Source: Acidobacteriaceae bacterium (GTDB lineage: Bacteria > Acidobacteriota > Terriglobia > Terriglobales > Acidobacteriaceae). Taken from it: a stretch of DNA of 64,000 bases. Below are positions 54,048-61,851 of the stretch, piece after piece (the stretch's first letter is position 1; each line of letters begins with the position of its first letter). The notes under the pieces are model-generated. The model was given only the letters and a program-made list of their open reading frames with translations, was not told the DNA's origin and did no database searches. Where the stretch lies: NCBI GenBank assembly GCA_003156805.1, contig PMHV01000034.1:45565-109564 (forward strand), written 5' to 3'. The translations under genes and the position numbers were made by a program.

Positions 54048-55934
54048 CTAACGATCCGGATGCCGAATTGAGTTCTCACTGTTGCGGTCCCCGCTTATCG
54101 GCGCCAGGGACGCGCCCGTCAGATTGATTCCGTCGTCGGAGGAGCGTTGCGGAGAGCGGTCGGGGAGCACGATCCGAAAGACCGTTCGCGCGTCCACCGT
54201 TCGTTCCACAAATACCTCGCCGCCGTGATCTTGCACAATCTTCTGCACCACCGTGAGTCCAAGGCCCGTGCCGTTTTCCTTGCCGTGACTCACAAAGGGA
54301 TGAAACAACTTGTCGCGAATCGGCTCCGCAATGCCGGGCCCATTGTCAGCCACGGCAACCGTAACCGCGCCGCCCGCCTGGCTGAGCGTGACTTCCACTC
54401 TGCCGCCCGCGGCGGGAGCGGCCTCGCAAGCGTTCAGCAGCAGGTTGTAGAGCGCGCGCTCCAGCTTGCGCGAATCGAACCAGGCTGCGTTTTGGCCATG
54501 GCTGTGAACCGCGATCAATGTGCCGTGATGACGAGGGTGGAGGCGAACCGCCTGCATCGCCCGCTGCACCGCATCGGAGAGGCTGGAGTAGGTCGGGTTC
54601 AACGACTCCCTCGTCCGGGCAAACTCGAGCAGGGAATCGATGAGGTCGGTCATCTGATTCACTCCTGTTCGCACTTCCTGGTACAACTCCTCGCGCTGCG
54701 CGCCGGTGAGATGGCCGTCGCACAAAAATTCGGAGTTGGCCACAATCGCCGCCAGCGAATGCCGCAGGTCGTGCGAAATGGAACTGGCCATGCGTCCAAT
54801 TGTCGCCAGCCGCTCGGACTCCAGCAGCGCGTCCTGGGTTTTGAGCAGGCTGGCGCGCATCCGGTCGAAAGCCACGGTGAGTTCCGCGATTTCATCCGTG
54901 CCCCGGGGATCGAGCGGATGGTGAAAATCTCCATGCTCCAGCGCCCGCACTCCTTTCACCAGGCTGGCCAGCGGACGCGTGAAGGTGTGAGAAACCAGGT
55001 ACACCAGTCCGCTGCCCACTACCACCGCGGCGCAGCCCAGCAAAAGCAGCAGGCGATTCAGATTGTCCAGGAATCTTGCTGCCTGGTCGTACGATCCCAG
55101 CACGCTCAAGCGAACCGGTGCGCTCGGCTGATCCGACAGATCGAGCGAAGTCGCGAGAAAATGCTCGTTGCCCACTTCCACATCGCGCGGTTCGCTCCTG
55201 GCAGACGCCGCCAACTGGCTGAGGCTCGCAATCTGCGCCTGCAGCGCCGGCAGCGTCGTGGCCACCAGCTCGTCGCCATATGAGAACGCAACCTGGCTGG
55301 CGGAAACTTTGCCCACTTCGCGCGCCAGTTGATCGTCAATCGCAGAGCCGATCACGAGAAATCCCAGCAAATGTCCGTCGGCCGCGGAACCCGCGTAAAT
55401 AGGCTGAAGAAAGGTCTGGTAGAGATGGTGGGCGCCGAACCACCAATGGCTGGAATTTTCTTCATCCAGCGACTGCTGGAAATAGCGTGCTGCCGATTCG
55501 CGGGTGAACCCCGGCGACTTCGTGTGCAGAGCCACTATGGCATCGTCAGGTTTAATCAGCACAAAAAGATCGCTGCCGGCAAGCTGCCAAACATCGCGCG
55601 ACGCATCCTGAATCGTGGCCGGATCGGGTGCGGTCATGATGGCCCGTGTAATGGGAAGATCCGCCACCAACTCGGCTGAGCGCGTCAGCATGATTTCCCG
55701 CTCGCGCTGAAAGTTCTGGAACGTGGTTACGGAGTTGTGCAGATTCTCCACGATGCCTTCCCGCACGTGGTTGCGCACAGCGTGGCGCACCACCAGCAGG
55801 CTGGTGGCTGTGAGCCCCGCCGTAATCAGCAGCATCGAGAGCAGAAAACGAGTGCGCAAGCTGGTGCTGTGCACCAGATCGCTTCCTGCAGGTTTCGGGA
55901 AAGCTTGCAACGCGGATTCAGGCGATGTGGCCAA
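54048..55934 (-). CDS. Sensor histidine kinase with periplasmic sensor and HAMP domain
   Basis: A 628-residue kinase. Membrane helix 1 is FLLSMLLITAGLTATSLLVV (about 31-50). A periplasmic sensor region of about 240 residues follows, then membrane helix 2 (LLLLLGCAAVVVGSGLVYLV), a HAMP linker, HisKA with His in SSISHDLRHSLAAIVANSE, and HATPase boxes (NLLLNACEAAPAAGG, DNGPGIAEP, GTGLGLTVVQKI). It starts 6 bases after the response regulator gene, in one operon. The downstream gap to the porin is 59 bases. The signal is unknown. Confidence 0.93.
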   Translation of the reverse strand: MATSPESALQAFPKPAGSDLVHSTSLRTRFLLSMLLITAGLTATSLLVVRHAVRNHVREGIVENLHNSVTTFQNFQREREIMLTRSAELVADLPITRAIMTAPDPATIQDASRDVWQLAGSDLFVLIKPDDAIVALHTKSPGFTRESAARYFQQSLDEENSSHWWFGAHHLYQTFLQPIYAGSAADGHLLGFLVIGSAIDDQLAREVGKVSASQVAFSYGDELVATTLPALQAQIASLSQLAASARSEPRDVEVGNEHFLATSLDLSDQPSAPVRLSVLGSYDQAARFLDNLNRLLLLLGCAAVVVGSGLVYLVSHTFTRPLASLVKGVRALEHGDFHHPLDPRGTDEIAELTVAFDRMRASLLKTQDALLESERLATIGRMASSISHDLRHSLAAIVANSEFLCDGHLTGAQREELYQEVRTGVNQMTDLIDSLLEFARTRESLNPTYSSLSDAVQRAMQAVRLHPRHHGTLIAVHSHGQNAAWFDSRKLERALYNLLLNACEAAPAAGGRVEVTLSQAGGAVTVAVADNGPGIAEPIRDKLFHPFVSHGKENGTGLGLTVVQKIVQDHGGEVFVERTVDARTVFRIVLPDRSPQRSSDDGINLTGASLAPISGDRNSENSIRHPDR

Positions 55935-55940
55935 GGGAAC

Positions 55941-56684
55941 TCAGCGCACGAACTTGTAGCCCATGCCATGCACTGTGCGGAAGTGTACGGGACTGGCCGG
56001 GTCTCTTTCCAGCTTCTGCCTCAGCTTGAGAATGTGGTTGTCCACGGTGCGTGTCGAAGGATAATTCTGATAGCCCCACACTTCGTTCAGCAATTCATCC
56101 CGGCTGATGACGCGATCCGCATTTTGCACCAGAAAATGAAGCGTCTTGAATTCCTGCGCGGTCAGGATCACGGGATTCCCGTCGCGCAGCACTTCCATTT
56201 TCTTGAAGTCCGCCGAGATGCCGTCAAAACTGACCAGATTCACGTTCGGAGTCCGGGCCGTGTGGCGCAGCGCGGCGCGCACTCGCGCCAGCAATTCTCT
56301 GGGGCTGAAGGGCTTGGTCACGTAATCGTCCGCGCCCAACTCCAGCAGCAGCACCTTGTCGGAAACATCGCTGGTCGCGCTGAGCACAACGATCGGCAGC
56401 GTCGGCGCGTGCGCCTTCACTTCTTTGCAAAGATCCCGGCCTGAAAGCTTGGGCAGGCGCAGATCGAGAATGATGACGGCCGGAGCAGCGCCGTGAAAAC
56501 TTTCCAGCGCCGATTTTCCGTCCGCCTGCACTTCCACCCGGTAACCTTCCGTTTCAAAAAGGCGCTTCAGAGCCTTCTGCACCGCGGGATCGTCCTCAAC
56601 CACCAGGATTCGCCCCGCCGGATGCGCTGAATTCGTCGGATCAGCCGATGCGGCTGCGCTGAGCGGTGTCACAACCTGAGCCAT
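55941..56684 (-). CDS. OmpR-family response regulator
   Basis: A 247-residue regulator. The receiver has the acidic pair VVEDD, phospho-Asp in VIILDLRLPKLSG and ADDYVTKPFSP. The winged helix has VILTAQEFKTLHFLVQNA, RTVDNHILKLRQKLE and the ending FRTVHGMGYKFVR. It has an extra Ala/Ser/Pro-rich leader of about 22 residues before the receiver; a later start is possible. It heads the operon with kinase, porin and cupredoxin genes. Tandem 11-bp repeats upstream may be its own operator. Confidence 0.94.
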   Translation of the reverse strand: MAQVVTPLSAAASADPTNSAHPAGRILVVEDDPAVQKALKRLFETEGYRVEVQADGKSALESFHGAAPAVIILDLRLPKLSGRDLCKEVKAHAPTLPIVVLSATSDVSDKVLLLELGADDYVTKPFSPRELLARVRAALRHTARTPNVNLVSFDGISADFKKMEVLRDGNPVILTAQEFKTLHFLVQNADRVISRDELLNEVWGYQNYPSTRTVDNHILKLRQKLERDPASPVHFRTVHGMGYKFVR

Positions 56685-56837
56685 GGAATTGATCCTTACC
56701 TAATCTCGAGACATAGTCCTGGGACCAGACTCTGGAGCCAGACTCGTAACCTGAACCCACTGGATGCAGACCAGCGGTACCCGGCCCTGTTTGCCAGTAA
56801 CAAGGGCAGCTTACACTGTTTTCCGCCCATTCTTGGC

Positions 56838-56870
56838 CCACCGACAAGCCTTTGACAATTTTTTTACAAT
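56838..56870 (-). promoter_or_regulatory. Candidate operator, three 11-bp direct repeats
   Basis: On the minus strand the units read ATTGTAAAAAA, ATTGTCAAAGG and CTTGTCGGTGG, each with TTGT at positions 2-5. The 11-base period fits tandem binding of the OmpR-family regulator encoded about 150 bases downstream. The rest of this 306-base gap (56685-56990) holds the long leader of that operon and the short upstream region of the methyltransferase gene; nothing else is seen. Confidence 0.55.
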
Positions 56871-56990
56871 TTCGATACATCTGGAAAAGGTCTTGCGGCC
56901 CGTTCCTTGCTGGGAGATTCCTCTTCAAATGGAGGGCTCGTGAGTTAGCGATCCCACCGGCGTCCGACCTTCACGTAAAATTGCTGCCGC

Positions 56991-57755
56991 GTGCTCCCTA
57001 AGAACAACTCCGCGCGTCTGCGCGTCGTGCTGGTGAACGCTCGCAATCCTCTGAACATCGGCGCTGCGGCTCGCGCCATGAGCAACTTTGGATTTCTTAG
57101 TCTGCGCCTGGTCACCCCCTACGATGTGGCCTTCCGCCGAGCTCGCTCAGCCGTGGGTGCGGCCGACGTGCTTCTTAACGCCGAGGTCTTTCCGAGCGTC
57201 GCCGAGGCGGTTTCCGATTGCGCGCTCGTGGTTGGAACCACAGCCGTCGGCCATCGCGTCCCGCTGCATCCGTTGAAGGGTCTGCAGGAAGGCGCTCGCA
57301 TCCTTCGCAAGCAGCTGGCGGCCCGTCCGGTGGCGCTGTTATTTGGATCGGAAAGATTCGGGCTTTCGAACGCGGATCTCTCGCACTGTCACTGGCTGAT
57401 GCGCATTCCCACGCGAGAGGAAAACATTTCCATGAATCTGGGGCAGGCCGTGGCGGTATGTCTGTACGAACTGGGGCGCGAGCGCGCGGCGAAGACAACC
57501 GCCAAGCGAACAGCAGCGGACCAAGGACGCCCAGCTTCTTCCGGCGAAATCGAGCGAGTTACAACCATTCTGCTCGAAGCGCTGCGCACCAGCGGTTATG
57601 AGAAGCCGAACTCTTCCGCATCGCTGGAGGAAAAAGTCCGCCGCTTCACTCGGCGCATCAACTTGCGCGAAGCCGACCTTCCGCTCTGGCTGGGAATGCT
57701 GCGCCAGGTTCTCTGGAAGTTGCGGAATCCGAATGCTCCGGAACGGCAGGCCTGA
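56991..57755 (+). CDS. SpoU-family RNA methyltransferase (TrmJ-like)
   Basis: A 254-residue SPOUT methyltransferase that should methylate a ribose 2'-OH in tRNA or rRNA. Motif 1 is VLVNARNPLNIGAAARAMSNFG, motif 2 is ALLFGSERFGLSN and motif 3 is IPTREENISMNLGQAVAVCLYEL. The order and C-terminal helical extension resemble TrmJ (Cm32/Um32 of tRNA). The GTG start is used. The enzyme is alone on the plus strand here. Confidence 0.9.
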   Translation: MLPKNNSARLRVVLVNARNPLNIGAAARAMSNFGFLSLRLVTPYDVAFRRARSAVGAADVLLNAEVFPSVAEAVSDCALVVGTTAVGHRVPLHPLKGLQEGARILRKQLAARPVALLFGSERFGLSNADLSHCHWLMRIPTREENISMNLGQAVAVCLYELGRERAAKTTAKRTAADQGRPASSGEIERVTTILLEALRTSGYEKPNSSASLEEKVRRFTRRINLREADLPLWLGMLRQVLWKLRNPNAPERQA

Positions 57756-57780
57756 TGCGCTCTTTTCGTCCTGTGGAGAG

Positions 57781-57806
57781 TGTCATCCTGAGCGAAGCGA
57801 AGGACC
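57781..57806. repeat. Short interspersed repeat (GTCATCCTGAGCGAAG)
   Basis: TGTCATCCTGAGCGAAGCGAAGGACC is related to the element at 931-980 and sits between convergent genes. From memory this core is a common intergenic repeat in several phyla. Confidence 0.5.
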
Positions 57807-57856
57807 CCATGTCCGCCTCCGCCGCGAATGACTCCGCAGGGAGTTCTCTCATCCTC

Positions 57857-59377
57857 TCACTCCCCTCTTGCTTCTGTCGGATAGACCTGGGTCGCACTCC
57901 GGCTGAACTGAAATCGCAGATTCCACGCGCTGGGCGCGCCTTCGCCATGCACTTGCTCAGGGGTGAACTTCCAGCGGCGCGCCGCGGCCAGCGCCAGGTT
58001 GGCAAAATACTGACTCGGTCCCGCGGAGATCAGCTTCGCCTCCGAAACCTCGCCCGAGGGGCTGACCTCGACTCGCACCACGACTTTTATCTTTCCCGTG
58101 ATGGTGTTGCGCGCACTCTGCGGCACGGTCGGCAAAACCTGCTCGAGCACTGCGCCGCGTGACGTTCCGCTGGCGGCCGGCTTCGCGGCGGCAAAGGGCG
58201 GCGGAGATTTCTCCGGAGACTGTGCCGGAGATTCTTTTGCAGCTTGCGGCGAAGAAGCTTGCGGCGAAGTTTGTGGCGGAGTTTGCGGCGGAGTTTGCGG
58301 CGGAGTGTGCGGCGGAGTTTGCGGAGAAGACGGTTGCGCCGAGCCGCCGGAATCGGCGGATGAATTCACCTGCGCCGCTTGCGGTGGTGGAATGTTGGGA
58401 TTTCTTCCCGCGAACCTGCTCTTCAAGAACATGGCAAGCAAGGCCATGGCTACCACGACGATGGCGATCGTGATCCATCTTGCCGAATACAGGCGTGCCG
58501 AATGCCGGGGTGCAGAATACAGGGGCGCCGAATCCGTGTCCTCCGAATCCGCGTGCGCCGAATGCGGCTTCGCGGCTGTCGCGCCGGAATCGGCCGCGAC
58601 CGGAATTCCGGCCGGTTGCAACTGATTCAGAATGTCGCTTACGCTGCAGCGCCGCTGCGGATCGGCCTCCAGGCAGCCGCGGACAATTTCGTGAAACGGC
58701 CGCGGCAATTCGTCCGGCACCACGGCTTGCCGAGGATCGGCGTTGCCGAACTCAGGCGGGTGTTGCGTGAGCGCGGTCACCAGCGTCGCTCCCACCGACC
58801 AAACGTCGGCTGCGGGGGAGATGCCGGCGGCAGCCACTTCGGGCGCGTCATAGGCGCTGGGCCGGTAGTCGCCGTTGCGCTCTCCGGCGCGGCTCAGCGT
58901 GTCCACCGAAATCTTGAGCTGGTTGTCGGAGGCCATGATGTTCGAGGGCTTCACGTGGCCATGAACGAAGCCGGCCCGGTGCAGATAAGCCAAGGCCTCG
59001 GCTGTGGGCCGCAGCACATCGGCGGTTTCGGCGGCCGAGAGCGGACGCTCGGGAAGAACCTGCGACAAATCTTCCTCCGCCTGCTCCATCACCACATAAA
59101 GCAGCGGCGTGCCCTCGAGTTCGCAGCGCCCGCCGCCAAACAAGCGTATCAAGTGAGGGTGAGAGATTTTAGCGGCCGCTTCCCAGCGCGACAGTTGCGC
59201 TTCTTCGTCGCCTTCTGCGGGAATCAGTTTGATTGCCACCTTCTGCGATTCGCTTCCGCCCAGCTCCGTCAGGAAAACGCCGCTTCTCTCCGAGCCGCCA
59301 AGCCATTGACGCAACGGAAATCTTCCGTCGAGCACCTGGCCTTCCCATTTTCTCCACACTTCGTGCGCGTTGCTCAT
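57857..59377 (-). CDS. Protein pseudokinase fused to a TonB C-terminal domain
   Basis: A 506-residue protein. The kinase-like domain (residues about 20-255) keeps the VAIK lysine (Lys50), the APE segment (YDAPEVA) and DVWSVG. However, the HRD motif is HGH (139-141, FVHGHVKPSN) and the DFG motif is replaced by VDT (158-160); the glycine loop is also poor. It is therefore probably a pseudokinase. A membrane helix follows (301-318), then a Pro/Thr/Gln repeat (351-372) and a TonB C-terminal domain (about 412-500: GKIKVVVRVEVSPSGEVSEA, RRWKFTPEQV). It would link a cytoplasmic sensor to a periplasmic TonB-like module. Length and domain order are unusual. Confidence 0.85.
   Translation of the reverse strand: MSNAHEVWRKWEGQVLDGRFPLRQWLGGSERSGVFLTELGGSESQKVAIKLIPAEGDEEAQLSRWEAAAKISHPHLIRLFGGGRCELEGTPLLYVVMEQAEEDLSQVLPERPLSAAETADVLRPTAEALAYLHRAGFVHGHVKPSNIMASDNQLKISVDTLSRAGERNGDYRPSAYDAPEVAAAGISPAADVWSVGATLVTALTQHPPEFGNADPRQAVVPDELPRPFHEIVRGCLEADPQRRCSVSDILNQLQPAGIPVAADSGATAAKPHSAHADSEDTDSAPLYSAPRHSARLYSARWITIAIVVVAMALLAMFLKSRFAGRNPNIPPPQAAQVNSSADSGGSAQPSSPQTPPHTPPQTPPQTPPQTSPQASSPQAAKESPAQSPEKSPPPFAAAKPAASGTSRGAVLEQVLPTVPQSARNTITGKIKVVVRVEVSPSGEVSEAKLISAGPSQYFANLALAAARRWKFTPEQVHGEGAPSAWNLRFQFSRSATQVYPTEARGE
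58238..58330. repeat. 12-bp repeat tract encoding Thr-Pro-Pro-Gln
   Basis: Seven or so units of GGCGGAGTTTGC (plus strand) encode the TPPQTPPQTPPHTPPQ linker of the pseudokinase-TonB protein. Confidence 0.8.
58479..58567. repeat. 15-bp degenerate repeat tract in the pseudokinase gene
   Basis: Units related to GCCGAATACAGGCGT with a period near 15 bases encode the linker with SAPLYSAPRHSARLYSA just before the membrane helix. Confidence 0.65.
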
Positions 59378-59808
59378 AAGCTAAGCCGCTGACAGCCGAG
59401 CGCTATTCTAATCAGCACGCGCCATTCTATGCCAACGCCAATCTATTCCAGCACGAATCTATTCCACGCCGACCCAGTCCACACCGAACCAGTCGCTGCC
59501 TGAAACTTTGCGCGTCGATTGGACATCCAGCCCGGCGCCGGAGATGCCCCGCAAACGCAATTGGGAGCAGCAAGCTGCGACTTTGGTTCCGGTTCTGACC
59601 CTCAGGATGGGTCCCGGTTCGAGGCTTCAGGCGAGCTTGTTAAATCGATTTAAATGAAGGATTTAAGTCATTCAAACGAAAGAAGTTAGACCGGCGTTTT
59701 TCCACAGAAATCCCGTGTTTTCCACAGTTTTGTGCAGAATCAACAACATACGGCTCGGCACCAAGCATCTCAAACGGTGCATCTCTCTCCCGACGCCGGG
59801 GCACGGCT
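59378..59808. other. 431-base intergenic region with repeats, palindrome and two DnaA-box-like sites
   Basis: No credible gene is present. From 59405 to 59500 there are degenerate repeats (AATCTATTCCAGCACG type, period about 13-15). At 59640-59653 lies a perfect 14-base AT-rich palindrome, TTAAATCGATTTAA. At 59698-59706 and 59718-59726 are two copies of TTTTCCACA, one base different from the DnaA box TTATCCACA, in the same orientation 20 bases apart. Confidence 0.6.
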
Positions 59809-61467
59809 TCACTTCGCGCCCAGCAAACCAAACACGGCCACTGACGTTGTAGTTCCAACGTAGATCTTGCCATTGACGATCATCGGAGTTCCGAAGTGAC
59901 TGGCTTGTCCGAACTGGTCGCGTCCATTTGCGGCCTGGTTGGAAGTGTAGAGCTCGGTTGCGAGAGTGCTGGCTCTGTAGGCATGCAGCACGTCGATCGG
60001 GTCGCTGTGTTCGATGGCCCAGACAATTCCGTTGCCGGTTCCGTTGGAGGAGATGCTGGGCGTGGTTCCGGGATAGGCAAACGATTCTGCGCTCTTCGAC
60101 AACGGCGAAGTGGAAAGCTTGGCTTGCGTGAAGTGGAATTGCAACACGTTGTTTCCCACCGGACCGAAGTAGACCGAGCCATTGTAGAAAGCCGGCATCG
60201 ACCATAGGCCGCCAGCCAAAGCTCCATCGAGTTCCTGGTAGATGGTGGTGTCGCCGTTGGGGTTGAACTTGCCCAGGTTGGTGCGGTCGACAATGTAGAT
60301 GTTCGAATCTTTTCCGCCGCCGAGCGCGAGCGAGCGCGTCGTCCCGGTAGAGTCTTTCATGGCCGGCAGGATCAGAACTCCACCGGAGCCGAGATCCTGA
60401 TCCGCGTCGGACTCCTGGACGGTGTTGTACATCTCGAAATAATCCGCCACTTTCAGGTTGTTGTTGGTGGTTGAGACTTTGATAAAGCCATTGCCGTAGT
60501 CTCCATTGATGGGGAAGCCTTTGGCGTTCAGGGTTGTGTCGAAGGTGCCATTGGCGTCGAGAAAGAAAATATTGCTTCCCGAGGAAGCCAATCCCGCTCC
60601 CGCCTGCCAAATCGAGCCTTCACTGCCGTTGGGAGTGAGGTTCAGGACGCTGGTCTGAGCGAGAGTGCTTTCGCTGTAGCCGATGAGCCAGCCGGTGTAG
60701 GGGCCGGCGTCGCAGTGCGAGGTCCAGCCCGTATAGACGACACCGTTCAACAACAGAAGTCCGGCGCGTTCGGCGTACTGGCTGGGATCGAAAACCACAA
60801 AACCGTTTTGACTGTTGGCTCCGGTGCCGGGATATTGCGCAGCCACGGCCACCGGTCCGCCGAACTCTTCCGCGCCGGTGGTGATGTCGAGCGCGTGAAT
60901 GCGCTGGAAGTAGGTGGAGGAAGAATTCTTGCTCATGGCCACCGCGTAGATGGTTCCATCGGGGCCGCTGCTGCGGTCGATCACGGGAGTGGAAGTGATT
61001 CCGATCTGCGGACTGATCTGGCTGCAGCCGTGGTCGTCCGACGGTACTTCGCCCGAACCGAGCAACGAAACTTTCCAGAGCAACGTGCCGGAGTCGGCGT
61101 CGAAGGCATAAACGCTGTCATTTTCAGTGACCGCATACAACACGTTGTGAACCACCCCAGAGATGGTAAGTGCCGACAAGTAAAGAGGTTGGGCATCGAT
61201 GATGCCGTCTACGGGAAGCGAAAACAGCAGCCCGAACGTGGTGGATTTGACATTGGTGAGCTTGAGAATTGTCTCTTGCGAATTCAGGCCGGTGCGCGAG
61301 TTGTTGTTGTGATAGGTGGTCACGTCAGTGGCGGCGGCGTCGGCGAGCGCGCAGGCCAAAGAGAGCACCATCATCACCCAAAGGGTGGACAACCGAGGGC
61401 GGGCATTTTCATGCCGGGGCTGCTGGAGCAGAGCGCAGATGGATTGTTCACGCAGAATGTTCGACAT
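59809..61467 (-). CDS. Exported PQQ-like beta-propeller protein
   Basis: A 552-residue exported protein. The leader contains a hydrophobic segment (LWVMMVLSLACALADAA). The mature part is a propeller of PQQ/outer-membrane-protein-BamB type: VLYAVTENDSVYAFDADSGTLLWKV shows the blade pattern, followed by similar blades ending in GTPMIVNGKIYVGTTTSVAVFG. Asn/Ser/Thr content is high. The N-terminal basic region may place the real start a few codons later. Substrate or partner unknown. Monocistronic, with divergent low-complexity DNA upstream. Confidence 0.85.
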   Translation of the reverse strand: MSNILREQSICALLQQPRHENARPRLSTLWVMMVLSLACALADAAATDVTTYHNNNSRTGLNSQETILKLTNVKSTTFGLLFSLPVDGIIDAQPLYLSALTISGVVHNVLYAVTENDSVYAFDADSGTLLWKVSLLGSGEVPSDDHGCSQISPQIGITSTPVIDRSSGPDGTIYAVAMSKNSSSTYFQRIHALDITTGAEEFGGPVAVAAQYPGTGANSQNGFVVFDPSQYAERAGLLLLNGVVYTGWTSHCDAGPYTGWLIGYSESTLAQTSVLNLTPNGSEGSIWQAGAGLASSGSNIFFLDANGTFDTTLNAKGFPINGDYGNGFIKVSTTNNNLKVADYFEMYNTVQESDADQDLGSGGVLILPAMKDSTGTTRSLALGGGKDSNIYIVDRTNLGKFNPNGDTTIYQELDGALAGGLWSMPAFYNGSVYFGPVGNNVLQFHFTQAKLSTSPLSKSAESFAYPGTTPSISSNGTGNGIVWAIEHSDPIDVLHAYRASTLATELYTSNQAANGRDQFGQASHFGTPMIVNGKIYVGTTTSVAVFGLLGAK

Positions 61468-61851
61468 GGGACCCTCCCTGGGGATGGATAAGCTGTTGGA
61501 TCGATGAGTCGCGCGCGGCCACGACAGTCAACATGGTTCCGCCGGCCAGAGAGCGATTTCAGTGACGAAGTGTTTGAAAATTTGGAACGAACAAATACTT
61601 TTAGCACTCCCTTGAGAATGAAACCAGTAGCCAAAAGGACATGGAGCATTCCCTAAAAAGAAAGGCTACGAGGACCACCGAATCGTTGAACGGCTTCGAT
61701 CGTTGTCGTTTCGATCATGGTCGTTTCGATCATGGTTGTTTCGATCGTTGGCGTTTCGATCATTGCTGTTCCGATGATGATTGTTCGATCATGGAGGATT
61801 GCGTTAGCGATGTAAATACAGCGAAGACAGGAGACTGGAGCGGCTGGCGTC
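61468..61851. other. 384-base intergenic region containing a 15-bp tandem repeat
   Basis: The region between the propeller gene and the PEGA gene holds no credible gene. A short plus-strand open frame (61641-61865) is made of the repeat itself. The main content is the 15-base repeat array described at 61696. Confidence 0.6.
61696..61795. repeat. 15-bp tandem repeat array (GTTTCGATCATGGTC)
   Basis: About six or seven imperfect copies of GTTTCGATCATGGTC in a row, with an exact 15-base period in most units. Both strands stay open through the array, encoding RFDHG-type or TMIET-type repeats. Unlike a CRISPR there are no spacers. Confidence 0.85.

Noticed and set aside
59640-59726. Replication origin
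   Set aside because: Only two near-consensus DnaA boxes and no dnaA or dnaN nearby in the window.
61696-61795. CRISPR array
   Set aside because: Units are contiguous without spacers and are degenerate.
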